From Adiantum capillus-veneris (lineage: Eukaryota; Streptophyta; Polypodiopsida; Polypodiales; Pteridaceae), in NCBI GenBank assembly GCA_014529385.2, contig CM043956.1:91716721-91780720 (forward strand): 64,000 nucleotides of DNA, read 5' to 3'. The position numbers and the translations under genes were made by a program. The notes below the pieces were generated by a model. That model was not told the origin of the DNA, searched no databases, and worked only from the letters and a program-made list of their open reading frames with translations. Every line of letters begins with the position of its first letter. Positions within the stretch are counted from its first letter, which is position 1. This document shows, piece after piece, positions 21,930-32,174 of this stretch.

Positions 21930-23406
21930 TGTCACCAGCGTGTGACTACTATCTATCCTTTTTGTTGATTTCTTTCTTATTATCTATTTACTTTCACTTT
22001 TTGGAAACACCCCTCGGGAAATCTAACTGCGCTGCATTGCATAGCTAGTGTGGAACTGTCCAGAGGGAGTCCAGGCCTGAGGGCAAGAGAGCACTAAGGT
22101 TGGACAAGGACTATGGTTAGCCAAGTGGGGTCATTGACTAGCCAAAGTGGAATCCTTTGCTACAGAGGCTACATTTCAGTTTTGGATGTGGCCGCAGTGT
22201 ACAAAGAGGGTCAGATGACCTAGAAAGATACAATGGCAGCATCTCCTAAAATTTAGGGAACTGCTATTTTGGGACCTGAAAATGTGTTGGCGTCATTACC
22301 TCCGGAATGACAAAGGGAACATTTTCTTACTCTGCCGTGAAGTCAACTGGGCAACCGGTTGGGATATTTTTAGGCGGCAACCCCGAAATGGGAAAATGCT
22401 TGTAAAAGTGCCAAGTGGCACCTTCTGGTGCACTTGCCTCATGCAACAAGAAGTGGCGCTGAATTTAGGAGGGGAAGAGCCTCATTTTCAGATTTTGTCA
22501 CAGGTTAAGAGCTATGGAGTGCTTGCTTTCCCTCTTATGCACAGTGCGGTGCCAGGAGTGATGCCCTGCACGCTACGCACTGCCCTCTCTCTCCCCTTTG
22601 GCAGTATGTTATGCCCCTCTAGTGGGCTCTTCATTTGACCAATGTACAGTTGTGTGGGTTCATGCGCGATTGCCGAGGCAAGAGCCTCTTGCACAGGTAC
22701 TGGATTAGCTAGCGGCTAATCCCCCCGCAGGTACAGGTGAATTCGGAGAGGTTTCACGCCAGAAATCTCGTCCGATTCAAAGGGCAAGTAGCCCTACAGG
22801 TGCGGGAGCTCGAGGACTTGCTAGGGATGCGACCGGCACGCGAAACGGAGCCCGAAACAGTGAATTACAGCCTGCTGTGTATTTTTGCAGGTTTAGGGTT
22901 TTGGCCCTAAACGGACCCTAATACCCCCAGGAGGTTCGGGGACGCAAGGGGACCGCTGTACAAGCGATCTGGCGCATTTTCAGGGCTGAAAACAGAGAAT
23001 TCAGCGTGCTGCAGATTCTCGCCAGGTTTTGCAAAGTGCCCGTATGCGTCGGGAAAGTCGGTCAATGCGTGGGAATACTGACCGTGAAGGGTTCTAGTAC
23101 AGTTATGTTGCCGAAATCGGGCTGGAACAGTGGAAATTCAGCCGAGTTTGTGCAGGGCAGCTTGTAGGGAACCACAGCGTTTATTCCCTCTTTTGAACAA
23201 TAAAGAAATACCGAAAGGGGCGCCTAAGTTAGGGGCCAATCTGGTGTCTGTCTACTCATACAGGTGCAATCTAGCAGCCTGTATCCCTCTCCCCTTTGTT
23301 GTGTCTTGAAAGTACAGGTAAAATAGACGACTAATAATGGGTGAAAGCTAAATCAAGGTTTAAAGTAAAGTCTACCGCCCTTTTTGGATTGAACAGGCCG
23401 GTTTCA
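21930..23406 (+). repeat. 5' LTR of Gypsy-B
   Basis: The LTR is 1,477 bp. It contains an AATAAA poly(A) signal at 23199-23204 followed by the conserved hairpin at 23219-23237. An apparent 118-codon frame inside (22282-22638) is repeated in the other LTR only because the LTRs are identical there. I do not treat it as a gene. Confidence 0.95.
23199..23237 (+). promoter_or_regulatory. Poly(A) signal and conserved LTR hairpin, copy 2
   Basis: AATAAA, then GAAATACCGAAAGG, then GGCGCC (23219-23224), loop TAAGTTA, GGGGCC (23232-23237). This probably marks the R region and 3' end of the element RNA. Confidence 0.65.
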
Positions 23407-23424
23407 TGGTTCCATCGACGGGAT
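23407..23424 (+). promoter_or_regulatory. Probable primer binding site of Gypsy-B
   Basis: TGGTTCCATCGACGGGAT begins directly after the 5' LTR. It starts with TGG, the complement of the tRNA CCA end. It is not the Met-tRNA sequence used by the other elements here, and I cannot name the tRNA with certainty. Confidence 0.6.
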
Positions 23425-23514
23425 TAAATCACTTTTTCCCATAGAAGTGAGCCTTGGTCAGTTTTGGGCTTGAAGACACAGGGGATCATAGACCAGACAC
23501 AGGGAATTGCAATT

Positions 23515-24729
23515 ATGGCTGATAGACCAGATGATGTGACTGAAGAGGTTTCCTCTTCACAGGGTCAACAGACACATGAAGTGGGTGAGTCCTCAAGACC
23601 ACCACAGACTGATGATGATATATTCAGGACCCAGTTGGCTACTGCTGTGGCTATGTTTACACAAGTAATGCAGAACCCAAGGTTTTTAGCCTTTCTGCAA
23701 CTTCCTGTTCCGTCTCAGCAAGTTGGGTCACTGGATCATATTCAAAAGCCTGTTAAGGCTCGAGCACAGGTGATTCATACCGCACAGTCAATGGAAACAC
23801 CTGTACACTTGACGGAGAACATGCAGTCTCCACAACCTGTGCCTAAGGTGCAAGAACAGGTGGCTGAGATGCCAGTCTTTCAAGCTGTACCAGTTCAGCC
23901 CGCCACCTTTCAGCAGCCTATAGCTGGTTCTAATGGGCAGGGAAGCAACCTACAGGCTATGCAACAGGTCTTCCCACCACCTTCAGTACACCCTGGCTAT
24001 TTTGGAGGTGGATCGGTATTCCAGAGCATGGCTGGTCATGCACTTGGAAATCAGTTTTACACGCCAGGAACAGTGTTTGGGGGTGCTCAAACAATGATGC
24101 CTAACCCCATGTATGGTGTCACAGGCATGCTACCAGGGTTTCAAAACACTCAGGGCCAATTTGGGATGCCACAAACAAATTTTGGTATGGCTGGAATTAC
24201 AAATCAGCAGCCAAATATGGCGTTTCCAGGTCAAGTTAATAGCGGCCAAGGAACACAGATGAACCCTAATAGTGTTCCCATGTTTCAGTCACTTCCATAT
24301 GACAATTTGACGCCGCTGGAGAGGCCAACTCCGTACAAAGAAGGTGGCAAAGGTGTGTCATTCACGACCTTTACAGGGTTTGATGACAAGAAGAAGGCTC
24401 TTTCATTCCTCCAGCAGTTTGACAAGGCCTATGCAGGGGGAAACTTTACAGAGGCTTCAAAGGTCCGCAAGGCAGCCACTTTCTTGACAAGGAATGCGGG
24501 ACAATGGTGGACAACTTTATTGCTTCAAGGGCAAGCTCCGTCCACATGGATTTACTTCAAGCAGATTTTTGCAGCAGCATGGTTATCTGATGATTTCGAA
24601 GCAGATGTCATGACAGAATGGCACCAGCTAAATGCTGCCACTTGCAGAAATCTGGATGATTACAATCGGAAGTTTTGGAAAGCTCTACTTCCAGTAACTT
24701 CCTATAGGTTTGTGCCATTGACAGAATAG
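23515..24729 (+). pseudogene. Gypsy-B gag, N-terminal part (ended by TAG)
   Basis: ATG 23515 (MADRPDDVTEEVSSSQGQQ) is the best start, about 110 bp after the LTR. The first 270 residues are Gln/Pro/Met/Gly-rich and probably disordered. A retrotransposon gag domain follows: FTGFDDKKKALSFLQQFDKAY, AATFLTRNAGQWWTTLLLQG, DFEADVMTEWHQL. TAG at 24727-24729 stops it. The same frame continues without loss as IEKYCCGLPKGLRKYC, so the stop lies inside the gag domain and is probably a CAG to TAG mutation. Readthrough is possible but less likely because the stop is not at a domain border. Confidence 0.85.
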
Positions 24730-27700
24730 ATTGAAAAATACTGTTGTGGCCTACCCAAAGGATTGAGAAAATACTGCACGAAGACAAAAGTCACTACTTT
24801 GACGCAGCTCATTGAGGTAGCAAACACTGGCAATGGTTTGCTCAAGGGAGAAGATTGTGAATTTAACACTGGCGTCAAGGCAGGATCAGGCAAGAAAAAG
24901 TCAGCCAAGAAGCACGTTCCCAATGAGGCTCCTAAAGGGACTCAGGAGTCGGCCAACGCAGGGAAAGATAAAGCTACGGCTGAATCAGAAAAAGGACCAG
25001 CGAAGAAATGGAAAAGACGTTTTCCTCGCAAGTCAGAAGAGCAAAAGGTCCTGAGGACAGAGAACAAATGCTTTATATGTGAGCAGCCTGGCCACATTGC
25101 TTACAACTGTCCTACAAAGAAAAGGCCAGCTGATTCTGAAGACAAGGAGGACAGGAAAGGAAAGAAGCCCATGGTTGGTCTAGTGCCAGATATGGTGGGC
25201 GACAAGCCAAATTCAGATGCAAGTGAGCTTTGCAGAGCATGGGGAAAGGTTAGGGATCAAACAATGCTTATCTTCTTTGATCCAGGTGCCAAAGCCAACT
25301 TCATTTCCCCAGAATTGGCTTCAAAGTTGGGAATCAGACCTGAAGAGATGGGGTATACAGCAGAGGCAGGTTTGGCATGTCCTGGCCATACAGAGGCTGT
25401 GACACCCATCATCGGAAAGTTGCGTCTACATATCCAGTCCTATGTAGATGCTGAAGAATTTTACATCATGCCACTGGACGGATGTGATGTGTTGTTAGGT
25501 ATTCCTTGGTTGTTTCGTGTACAGGGAATCATGGATGCCTACAACAAAAAGATCACTGTACAGAGCAGGGGAAAGACTCACATTCTGGATGTAAAGCTTA
25601 AAGGGGAGTCTATTCCTACTGTATCAGCTTCTGCTATTACTTCTGTAATGAAAAAGCATCTTTCTGCGTACTTGGTTTTTGCACGTGAAGTGTCAGATTG
25701 TGATGAATCAAATTTATCTGTGCTAGATAAAGAAAGGTCAATGTTTTTACAACAGTATAGTGACTGTTTCTCCGATTCATTACCATCTCAATTACCGCCA
25801 GAGAGACCCGAGGATCATGCGATAGATTTGGTGCCAGGCAGTAGCCCACCAAATAAGCCTCCGTACAGGGTTAGTGCGGCTCAACAGAAAGAGATAATGG
25901 GCCAAGTACAGGAGCTGTTAGAAAAGGGGCTGATTCAGCCCAGTTCATCTCCATTATGTTCTCCAGTGTTGTTGGTGCAGAAAAAGGATGGCTCATGGCG
26001 TATGTGCATCGACTACCGTGCACTGAACAAGAATACCATCAAGAATAGGTTCCCTATACCTAGAATTGATGATATTATGGACAAATTAGAAGGAGCAGCT
26101 ATGTTTAGCAGGATAGATCTAAAGAGTGGGTACCATCAGATCCGCATTAGATCAGAGGATGTGCACAAGACTGCTTTTAGAACAACGTTTGGTCTTTACG
26201 AATTTTTAGTGATGCCCTTTGGTCTCACAAATGCTCCTGCTACGTTCAATAGAATGATGGACAGAATTTTCCGTCCACACCAGCAGTTTGTTGGTACGTT
26301 CTTTGATGACATGATAGTCTATTCAAAGAATGAAGAGGAGCATAGGCATCACTTGGCCATTGTGTTCAAAGAGCTACGCAGTCATAGGTTGCTCATCAAT
26401 GCAAAGAAAAGTGAGTTTTTTCTGGAAGAGATTCACTTTCTGGGACACATTGTCTCAAAGGATGGTGTCAGAATGGATCTTGCAAAAGTTGAAGCGATCA
26501 AGTCATGGCCAAATTTGAAGACGGTGCATGATGTCCGAAGCTTTTTGGGACTATGCTCCTATTACAGAAGGTTTATCCGAAATTTCGCTGAGATTGCTTC
26601 ACCTTTACATGCTCTTCAAAAGAAGGCAGTCACCTTCAGATGGACACAGAAAGAGATTTCAGCTTTTAATCTCTTAAAGGAAAAGATGACTTCAGATCCA
26701 GTCATTGTGTTGCCAGATCTTAGGAAGTCATTTGTGGTCCAGTGCGACGCCTGCGGTAGTAGCATTGGTGCTGTGCTAATGCAAGATGGCAGGGTAGTAG
26801 CCTATGAGAGCAGAATTTTGCAAGGGCCAGAGATGACCATGCAGGTCTATGAGAAAGAGTTACTGGCTGTGATTCATGCGCTCTTAAGTTGGAAACACTA
26901 CCTGCTAGGTGCAGATTTCGTTGTCCAAACGGATCATCAGACCTTGCGATACTTCTTGACACAAACAAAGTTATCTGAAAAGCATATGCGATGGGCAAAT
27001 ATTTTTTCCATGTTCCATTTTCAGATTGTGCATGTGGAAGGCAAGAAGAACGTTGTGGCTGATGCCTTGTCAAGGAAGCCACAAATTTCAGCTGTGTCGA
27101 TTCCTTATCATCATGAACTTGATGATATGAGAGAACAGTATGCAAATGATGAAGATTTTGCAAGGGTCTTCGAGCAACTAATGGATGGACAACGTCATGA
27201 ACACTATCTTCTCAAAGATGGGTTCATGATGATGCATGGCAGATTGTGTGTCACAAAGCCATTGCGACGCAAAGTTATGGAAGAGAGTCATGTCCCACCG
27301 TATGCAGGGCATCGTGGTATCGATGCTACAGTTAAAGCGGTAGAGACATTCTTCTATTGGCCTACATTGAGAAGGGATGTGGATGCCTTTGTGCGAGAAT
27401 GCCTAATATGCCAAAAGGTCAAGTTTGACAGGCAAAAGGCACCAGGGTTATTGCAACCACTACCTATTCCAGATAAACCATGGGAAAGTATTGCTATGGA
27501 TTTTATCTTTGATCTTCCGAGAACGCAGACAGGAAATGATGGTATTTGGACCATTATTTGCAGATTCAGCAAACAGGCTCATTTTATTCCTGTCAGGAAG
27601 AAGATAAAGCCAGATCAGATGGCACGCTTGTTTATGAGCAATATTTTCAAGTATCATGGCATGCCACAGTCGATTATTAGCGACCGTGATCCACGCATGA

Positions 27701-28152
27701 CAAGTTTGTTCTGGAGAGGCTTGTTTGAGAATATGGGTACCACGCTCAAATTCTCTTCGTCATTTTATCCTCAAACAGATGGGCAGTCAGAAGAGGCAAA
27801 TTCTATTGTCCTAGATCTGCTGAAGTGCTATGTGTCAGAGCATAAAGGAAAGTGGGAGCAGTATTTGCCATTGGTGGAGTATGCATACAATAATACAGTG
27901 CATTCATCAACTGGCAAGGCACCCTTTGAGATAGTTGAAGGTGGCAAGAAAGTTCCTCCCATACTGCATACAAAGGACAAGATATTTGAAGCAGATAAGT
28001 ATGTTCAAGACATGGATGAAATGTACAAGAAGGTCAAAGTGGCCTTAGAAAGGACTAGGCAAAGCAAAAGAAAGCAGCTGATCGTCACCGTCGTGAAGTG
28101 GTATATTCACTTGGTGATTGGGTGCTTTTACGCTTTGAAAAGGCAAGGTTAA
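24730..28152 (+). CDS. Gypsy-B polyprotein: gag end, protease, RT, RNase H, integrase
   Basis: One open frame follows the gag TAG. It contains the zinc knuckle CFICEQPGHIAYNC at 25069-25110. The protease is at about 25279 (DPGAKANFIS; the family has D-S/T-G, here Pro). RT carries RMCIDYRALN, RIDLKSGYHQIRI and the catalytic FFDD at about 26301. RNase H (CDACGSSIGAVLMQDGR, YEKELLAVIHAL) spans about 26735-27080. The integrase H2C2 domain is GHRGIDATVKAVETFFYWP with CLICQ. The core has Asp codons at 27499 and 27682 and Glu at 27790, with the last pair 35 residues apart. All catalytic residues of RT, RNase H and integrase are present. The frame shifts near 28077, so the last dozen or so codons before 28152 are out of phase. 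Confidence 0.92.
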   Translation: MEKYCCGLPKGLRKYCTKTKVTTLTQLIEVANTGNGLLKGEDCEFNTGVKAGSGKKKSAKKHVPNEAPKGTQESANAGKDKATAESEKGPAKKWKRRFPRKSEEQKVLRTENKCFICEQPGHIAYNCPTKKRPADSEDKEDRKGKKPMVGLVPDMVGDKPNSDASELCRAWGKVRDQTMLIFFDPGAKANFISPELASKLGIRPEEMGYTAEAGLACPGHTEAVTPIIGKLRLHIQSYVDAEEFYIMPLDGCDVLLGIPWLFRVQGIMDAYNKKITVQSRGKTHILDVKLKGESIPTVSASAITSVMKKHLSAYLVFAREVSDCDESNLSVLDKERSMFLQQYSDCFSDSLPSQLPPERPEDHAIDLVPGSSPPNKPPYRVSAAQQKEIMGQVQELLEKGLIQPSSSPLCSPVLLVQKKDGSWRMCIDYRALNKNTIKNRFPIPRIDDIMDKLEGAAMFSRIDLKSGYHQIRIRSEDVHKTAFRTTFGLYEFLVMPFGLTNAPATFNRMMDRIFRPHQQFVGTFFDDMIVYSKNEEEHRHHLAIVFKELRSHRLLINAKKSEFFLEEIHFLGHIVSKDGVRMDLAKVEAIKSWPNLKTVHDVRSFLGLCSYYRRFIRNFAEIASPLHALQKKAVTFRWTQKEISAFNLLKEKMTSDPVIVLPDLRKSFVVQCDACGSSIGAVLMQDGRVVAYESRILQGPEMTMQVYEKELLAVIHALLSWKHYLLGADFVVQTDHQTLRYFLTQTKLSEKHMRWANIFSMFHFQIVHVEGKKNVVADALSRKPQISAVSIPYHHELDDMREQYANDEDFARVFEQLMDGQRHEHYLLKDGFMMMHGRLCVTKPLRRKVMEESHVPPYAGHRGIDATVKAVETFFYWPTLRRDVDAFVRECLICQKVKFDRQKAPGLLQPLPIPDKPWESIAMDFIFDLPRTQTGNDGIWTIICRFSKQAHFIPVRKKIKPDQMARLFMSNIFKYHGMPQSIISDRDPRMTSLFWRGLFENMGTTLKFSSSFYPQTDGQSEEANSIVLDLLKCYVSEHKGKWEQYLPLVEYAYNNTVHSSTGKAPFEIVEGGKKVPPILHTKDKIFEADKYVQDMDEMYKKVKVALERTRQSKRKQLIVTVVKWYIHLVIGCFYALKRQG

Positions 28153-28574
28153 AGAAGATGAAGGGCAAGGAAAGACTGTTTCCAAAGCTCAGCATGCGTT
28201 ACTATGGGCCTTTTCAAGTATGCGACATAATCAGTGATGTTGCATATAGGTTGAAATTGCCTGACAGTTGGAAGATTCACAATGCGTTTCATGTGAGTCT
28301 TCTCAGACCCTATGTGGGTGATGTGCCAGAAGATATGCCAGCTGAAGATCAGCCGGAAGTCGAGGAACTTGACGAGATCTTGGTCCCTGAACAGATTTTG
28401 GCACACAAAGAAAGGAAAGTGAAAGGCAAGGTTGCTAGGCGTTACTTGGTAAAGTTCAGAAACTATCCACCAATGGATGCCAAGTGGATGGAAGAAGGTG
28501 AACTTGCAGAGTCACCAACTGTGTTATCACTTTACCTGGAAGCCTTCGATTTGCAACCTACCTTGACCCCTTGA
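28078..28574 (+). pseudogene. Gypsy-B integrase C-terminus and chromodomain
   Basis: After the one-base shift the frame continues with VYSLGDWVLLRFEKARLKK, YYGPFQVCDIISDVAYRL and IHNAFHVSLLRPYVG, the standard gypsy integrase tail. A chromodomain-like segment follows (ILVPEQILAHKERKVKGK, RYLVKFRNYPPMDAKWMEE) and the stop is at 28572. The chromodomain places the element among chromoviruses. Restoring phase needs a single-base change near 28077, so this would be the last part of the same polyprotein. Confidence 0.88.
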
Positions 28575-29147
28575 GTTTCAAAGCTACATGGATTGTTAGT
28601 GTGACAATGGCTTCTGAAACAAATGATGTACATGGTATTTAAAGTGAGCTCAAATCAAATACCTGTTACATGAATGTTAGAGCTGTACAGATTGTCAGTT
28701 TGGCAATTGCTCTTATGGAATGTCCAAAAGTTTGGTTAGTGCTATAGAAGTGAGTATTTCTTGTCAGTTTGTCAAGGATACAGTGATTGCTTCTATTCTA
28801 GAGTACATGTGTAACTGCATTCTTAAACTGTCGGTTTGGGTATGCTCGAAAGTGTTACGTGATCCAACGTGTACTATAAGACAGTGGCAAAATGTGCAGC
28901 TACCATTTTGTCATTGGAAAGTTAGTGACTCAAAGCAATGGCAGAGTGCGAAGCTACCACTATGTCATTGGGACAGGGTTCACACGCAGGCAATACATGA
29001 GTCAACAAGGTGTTGAATACACCAGGGTTGACAATGAGCATGTATGTGTCGTACATGTGTCGACAGGTGTTGAATACATCAATGTTGACTAGGAGCTTGT
29101 ACGACATAGATGCAAACGAGGACGTTTGAGATTTCAAGAGGGGGGTA
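28575..29147 (+). other. Gypsy-B 3' untranslated region with short direct repeats and polypurine tract
   Basis: Non-coding. Two imperfect short duplications are visible. One is a CAATGGCAGAGTGCGAAGCTACC-like unit around 28883-28970. The other is a GTGTTGAATACACCAGGGTTGAC-like unit around 29010-29090. The purine tract AAGAGGGGGGTA ends at 29147, directly before the 3' LTR. Confidence 0.7.
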
Positions 29148-30624
29148 TGTCACCAGCGTGTGACTACTATCTATCCTTTTTGTTGATTTCTTTCTTATTA
29201 TCTATTTACTTTCACTTTTTGGAAACACCCCTCGGGAAATCTAACTGCGCTGCATTGCATAGCTAGTGTGGAACTGTCCAGAGGGAGTCCATGCCTGAGG
29301 GCAAGAGAGCACTAAGGTTGGACAAGGACTATGGTTAGCCAAGTGGGGTCATTGACTAGCCAAAGTGGAATCCTTTGCTACAGAGGCTACATTTCAGTTT
29401 TGGATGTGGCCGCAGTGTACAAAGAGGGTCGGATGACCTAGAAAGATACAATGGCAGCATCTCCTAAAATTTAGGGAACTGCTATTTTGGGACCTGAAAA
29501 TGTGTTGGCGTCATTACCTCCGGAATGACAAAGGGAACATTTTCTTACTCTGCCGTGAAGTCAACTGGGCAACCGGTTGGGATATTTTTAGGCGGCAACC
29601 CCGAAACGGGAAAATGCTTGTAAAAGTGCCAAGTGGCACCTTCTGGTGCACTTGCCTCATGCAACAAGAAGTGGCGCTGAATTTAGGAGGGGAAGAGCCT
29701 CATTTTCAGATTTTGTCACAGGTTAAGAGCTATGGAGTGCTTGCTTTCCCTCTTATGCACAGTGCGGTGCCAGGAGTGATGCCCTGCACGCTACGCACTG
29801 CCCTCTCTCTCCCCTTTGGCAGTATGTTATGCCCCTCTAGTGGGCTCTTCATTTGACCAATGTACAGTTGTGTGGGTTCATGCGCGATTGCCGAGGCAAG
29901 AGCCTCTTGCACAGGTACTGGATTAGCTAGCGGCTAATCCCCCCGCAGGTACAGGTGAATTCGGAGAGGTTTCACGCCAGAAATCTCGTCCGATTCAAAG
30001 GGCAAGTAGCCCTACAGGTGCGGGAGCTCGAGGACTTGCTAGGGATGCGACCGGCACGCGAAACGGAGCCCGAAACAGTGAATTACAGCCTGCTGTGTAT
30101 TTTTGCAGGTTTAGGGTTTTGACCCTAAACGGACCCTAATACCCCCAGGAGGTTCGGGGACGCAAGGGGACCGCTGTACAGGCGATCTGGCGCATTTTCA
30201 GGGCTGAAAACAGAGAATTCAGCGTGCTGCAGATTCTCGCCAGGTTTTGCAAAGTGCCCGTATGCGTCGGGAAAGTCGGTCAATGCGTGGGAATACTGAC
30301 CGTGAAGGGTTCTAGTACAATTATGCTGCCGAAATCGGGCTGGAACAGTGGAAATTCAGCCGAGTTTGTGCAGGGCAGCTTGTAGGGAACCACAGCGTTT
30401 ATTCCCTCTTTTGAACAATAAAGAAATACCGAAAGGGGCGCCTAAGTTAGGGGCCAATCTGGTGTCTGTCTACTCATACAGGTGCAATCTAGCAGCCTGT
30501 ATCCCTCTCCCCTTTGTTGTGTCTTGAAAGTACAGGTAAAATAGACGACTAATAATGGGTGAAAGCTAAATCAAGGTTTAAAGTAAAGTCTACCGCCCTT
30601 TTTGGATTGAACAGGCCGGTTTCA
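29148..30624 (+). repeat. 3' LTR of Gypsy-B
   Basis: This 1,477-bp copy of 21930-23406 has about seven substitutions. AATAAA is at 30417-30422 and the hairpin GGCGCC-TAAGTTA-GGGGCC at 30437-30455. Confidence 0.95.
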
Positions 30625-31872
30625 TGGGCAACTCATTTTGGTTGGGATGTACATCAATCAGACATTGTTACTGCTTTCTTGAATGGTGACATATTTGAGG
30701 AAGTTTATGTAACGCAGCCTTGGGGTTTGTTCAAGAAAGGACAAGAAGACAAAGTGTGCAGATGTAAGAAGGCTTTGTATGGGTTGAAGCAATCTCCTCG
30801 TGCTTGGTATGAGAAAGTTGACACTCATTTGATCAAACAAGGCTTTCGTAACAGTACAACAAAAAGCACACTGTATGTAAAGCGTGAGGGTGATGTACTT
30901 CTCATTGTGGTTCTTTATGTAGATGATTTGCTGATCACTGGACCGAATGAGAGATATATTGTTGAATTCAAGGCTGAGTTGAATGCTACTTTCAAGATGA
31001 AAGACTTGGGACTGTTGCATCATTACTTGGGTATACAGTTTAAGCAGTGTGATGGTGGTATTGCCTTGTGTCAGAAAAGTTACATAGAGACATTGCTATG
31101 TAAGTTTGGACTTGAGGACTACAAGCCTATTGCCACTCCTATGGAAACAGGTTTGAAGTTGAGTCTACATGATGCTGGCGATCCTGCTGATGTCACTCTT
31201 TACCAAACTGCTGTTGGATGCCTCATTTATGTATGCAACACGAGGCCGGATATTCAGTTTGAAGTCTCACAGGTTAGCTGATTTATGAATAGCACAGGGT
31301 CTAAGCATTGGCAAGCTGTCAAGAGGATTTTTCGCTACCTTAGTGGCACTTTATATCTTGGCTTGTTTTATCCCAAGGGGGGATCATTGCTGCCAGACTT
31401 ACATGCTTTTTCGGACTCAGATTGGACTGGTTGTTTTGACACGCGAGTGTGCACAAGTGGTTTTTGTTTCATGCTTGACAGTTCATGTATATCATGGTTG
31501 AGCAAGAAGCAACCTACTATGGCCACTTCGGGTTGTGACGCTGAGTACAGGGTAGTCTTCACAGCTACGGTTGAGTGTATATGGCTCAGACGCCTTATGG
31601 CTGATTTGAGTGTTGGACAGGACACTGCCAACACTATCTACACTGACAGTCAGAGCACATTGGCAGCTGCGAGGAACCCAATTTTTCATGCTCTCACAAA
31701 GCACATTGAGGTGCATTACCACTGTGTCAGGGACAGGCTCTCAGCAGGAGAGATCAGCTTGGCTTATGTGCCAACACAGGACAACCTTGTAGATCTTTTC
31801 ACAAAGGCATTGTCTCGTGAGAAGCTTGAAGCTTTCCGCAAAGCTTTGGGCTTGCTCCCCTTTGTGGACTGA
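30625..31872 (+). pseudogene. Copia relic: reverse transcriptase and RNase H
   Basis: Continues from the other side of Gypsy-B: WDVHQSDIVTAFLNGDIFEE, LYGLKQSPRAWYEK, catalytic YVDDLLITG near 30918, HHYLGIQFKQ. A TGA at 31282-31284 replaces the Arg of SQVSRFM seen in Copia-2. The frame is then open through RNase H (FSDSDWTGCFDTR, CDAEYRVVFTA, YTDSQSTLAAARN, LTKHIEVHYH) to TGA at 31870-31872. Some substitutions at conserved sites (SCEAEYR to GCDAEYR) fit relaxed selection. Confidence 0.88.
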
Positions 31873-31947
31873 TCATCTCCTCCGGGCATGGGACTTCCCT
31901 TTACTCTTGTGCCAGCTCTCGTTCACCGCATCACTCCAGGGGGGATT

Positions 31948-32174
31948 TGTTACCATATACTTGTGGTAGTGATGTGTGTGAACACAGTAGGACCGCCGGG
32001 ACATTTTTTCCCTCTTTAGGAGGTTTTTCCCCCCGTGCATTGTATATACGCCCATCACTCTAGGGCTATCTATCTTTCCATTGCACACTAAGTAATATGC
32101 TCTCTATTGTGTGCCTTGAGCTTCCTTCGTCTTCTCCAAGCTGTGTACGTTTCTCTACAACCCTAATTCCAACA
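31948..32174 (+). repeat. 3' LTR of the copia relic
   Basis: The LTR is 227 bp, starts TGTTACCATATAC and ends CTAATTCCAACA. It is the same length as the Copia-2 LTRs and matches them at about 95%. The purine tract CCAGGGGGGATTT precedes it. The five bases after it, TTGAC, have no partner in the window because the left end is lost. Confidence 0.9.

Larger units (their letters stand above)
21930..30624 (+). mobile_element. Gypsy-B: young full-length Ty3/gypsy chromovirus nested in the copia relic
   Basis: The element is 8,695 bp. The two LTRs are both 1,477 bp (21930-23406 and 29148-30624), start TGTCACCAGCG, end CCGGTTTCA, and differ at only about seven positions (about 0.5%). The flanks are TTGGC on the left and TGGGC on the right. 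They match at four of five bases, and the copia reading frame resumes correctly across the gap, which confirms the insertion point. A primer binding site, a gag-pol frame with a C-terminal chromodomain, and a G-rich polypurine tract are present. Defects seen are an in-frame TAG in gag and a one-base frameshift near 28077 before the integrase C-terminus. It is among the youngest insertions in the window. Confidence 0.95.
21287..32174 (+). mobile_element. Copia relic (same family as Copia-2), 5'-truncated and split by Gypsy-B
   Basis: Two pieces, 21287-21929 and 30625-32174, join into the 3' half of a copia element closely related to Copia-2. The left piece starts abruptly in the integrase/RT linker (TRDSNVSSQDIYDTLL) and runs to TTVRFLCALA. 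The right piece resumes with ATHFGWDVHQSD. Gypsy-B lies exactly between them. A 227-bp 3' LTR ends the element at 32174. The 5' LTR, gag, protease and integrase core are missing from the window. The reading frame has in-frame stops (21700, 31282-31284) and frameshifts, and the LTR differs from Copia-2's at roughly 11 positions, so it is an older family member. Confidence 0.9.

Noticed and set aside
22282-22638. 118-codon frame found identically at 29500-29856
   Set aside because: The identity comes from the two Gypsy-B LTRs being near-identical. It has no domain and lies in LTR sequence upstream of the poly(A) signal.
24727-24729. Programmed stop readthrough between gag and pol of Gypsy-B
   Set aside because: The TAG lies inside the gag domain, well before the zinc knuckle, not at a protein border. 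A point mutation is simpler, though sister copies would decide.
26720-27163. 147-codon minus-strand frame
   Set aside because: It is the antisense shadow of the Gypsy-B RNase H and integrase coding sequence.
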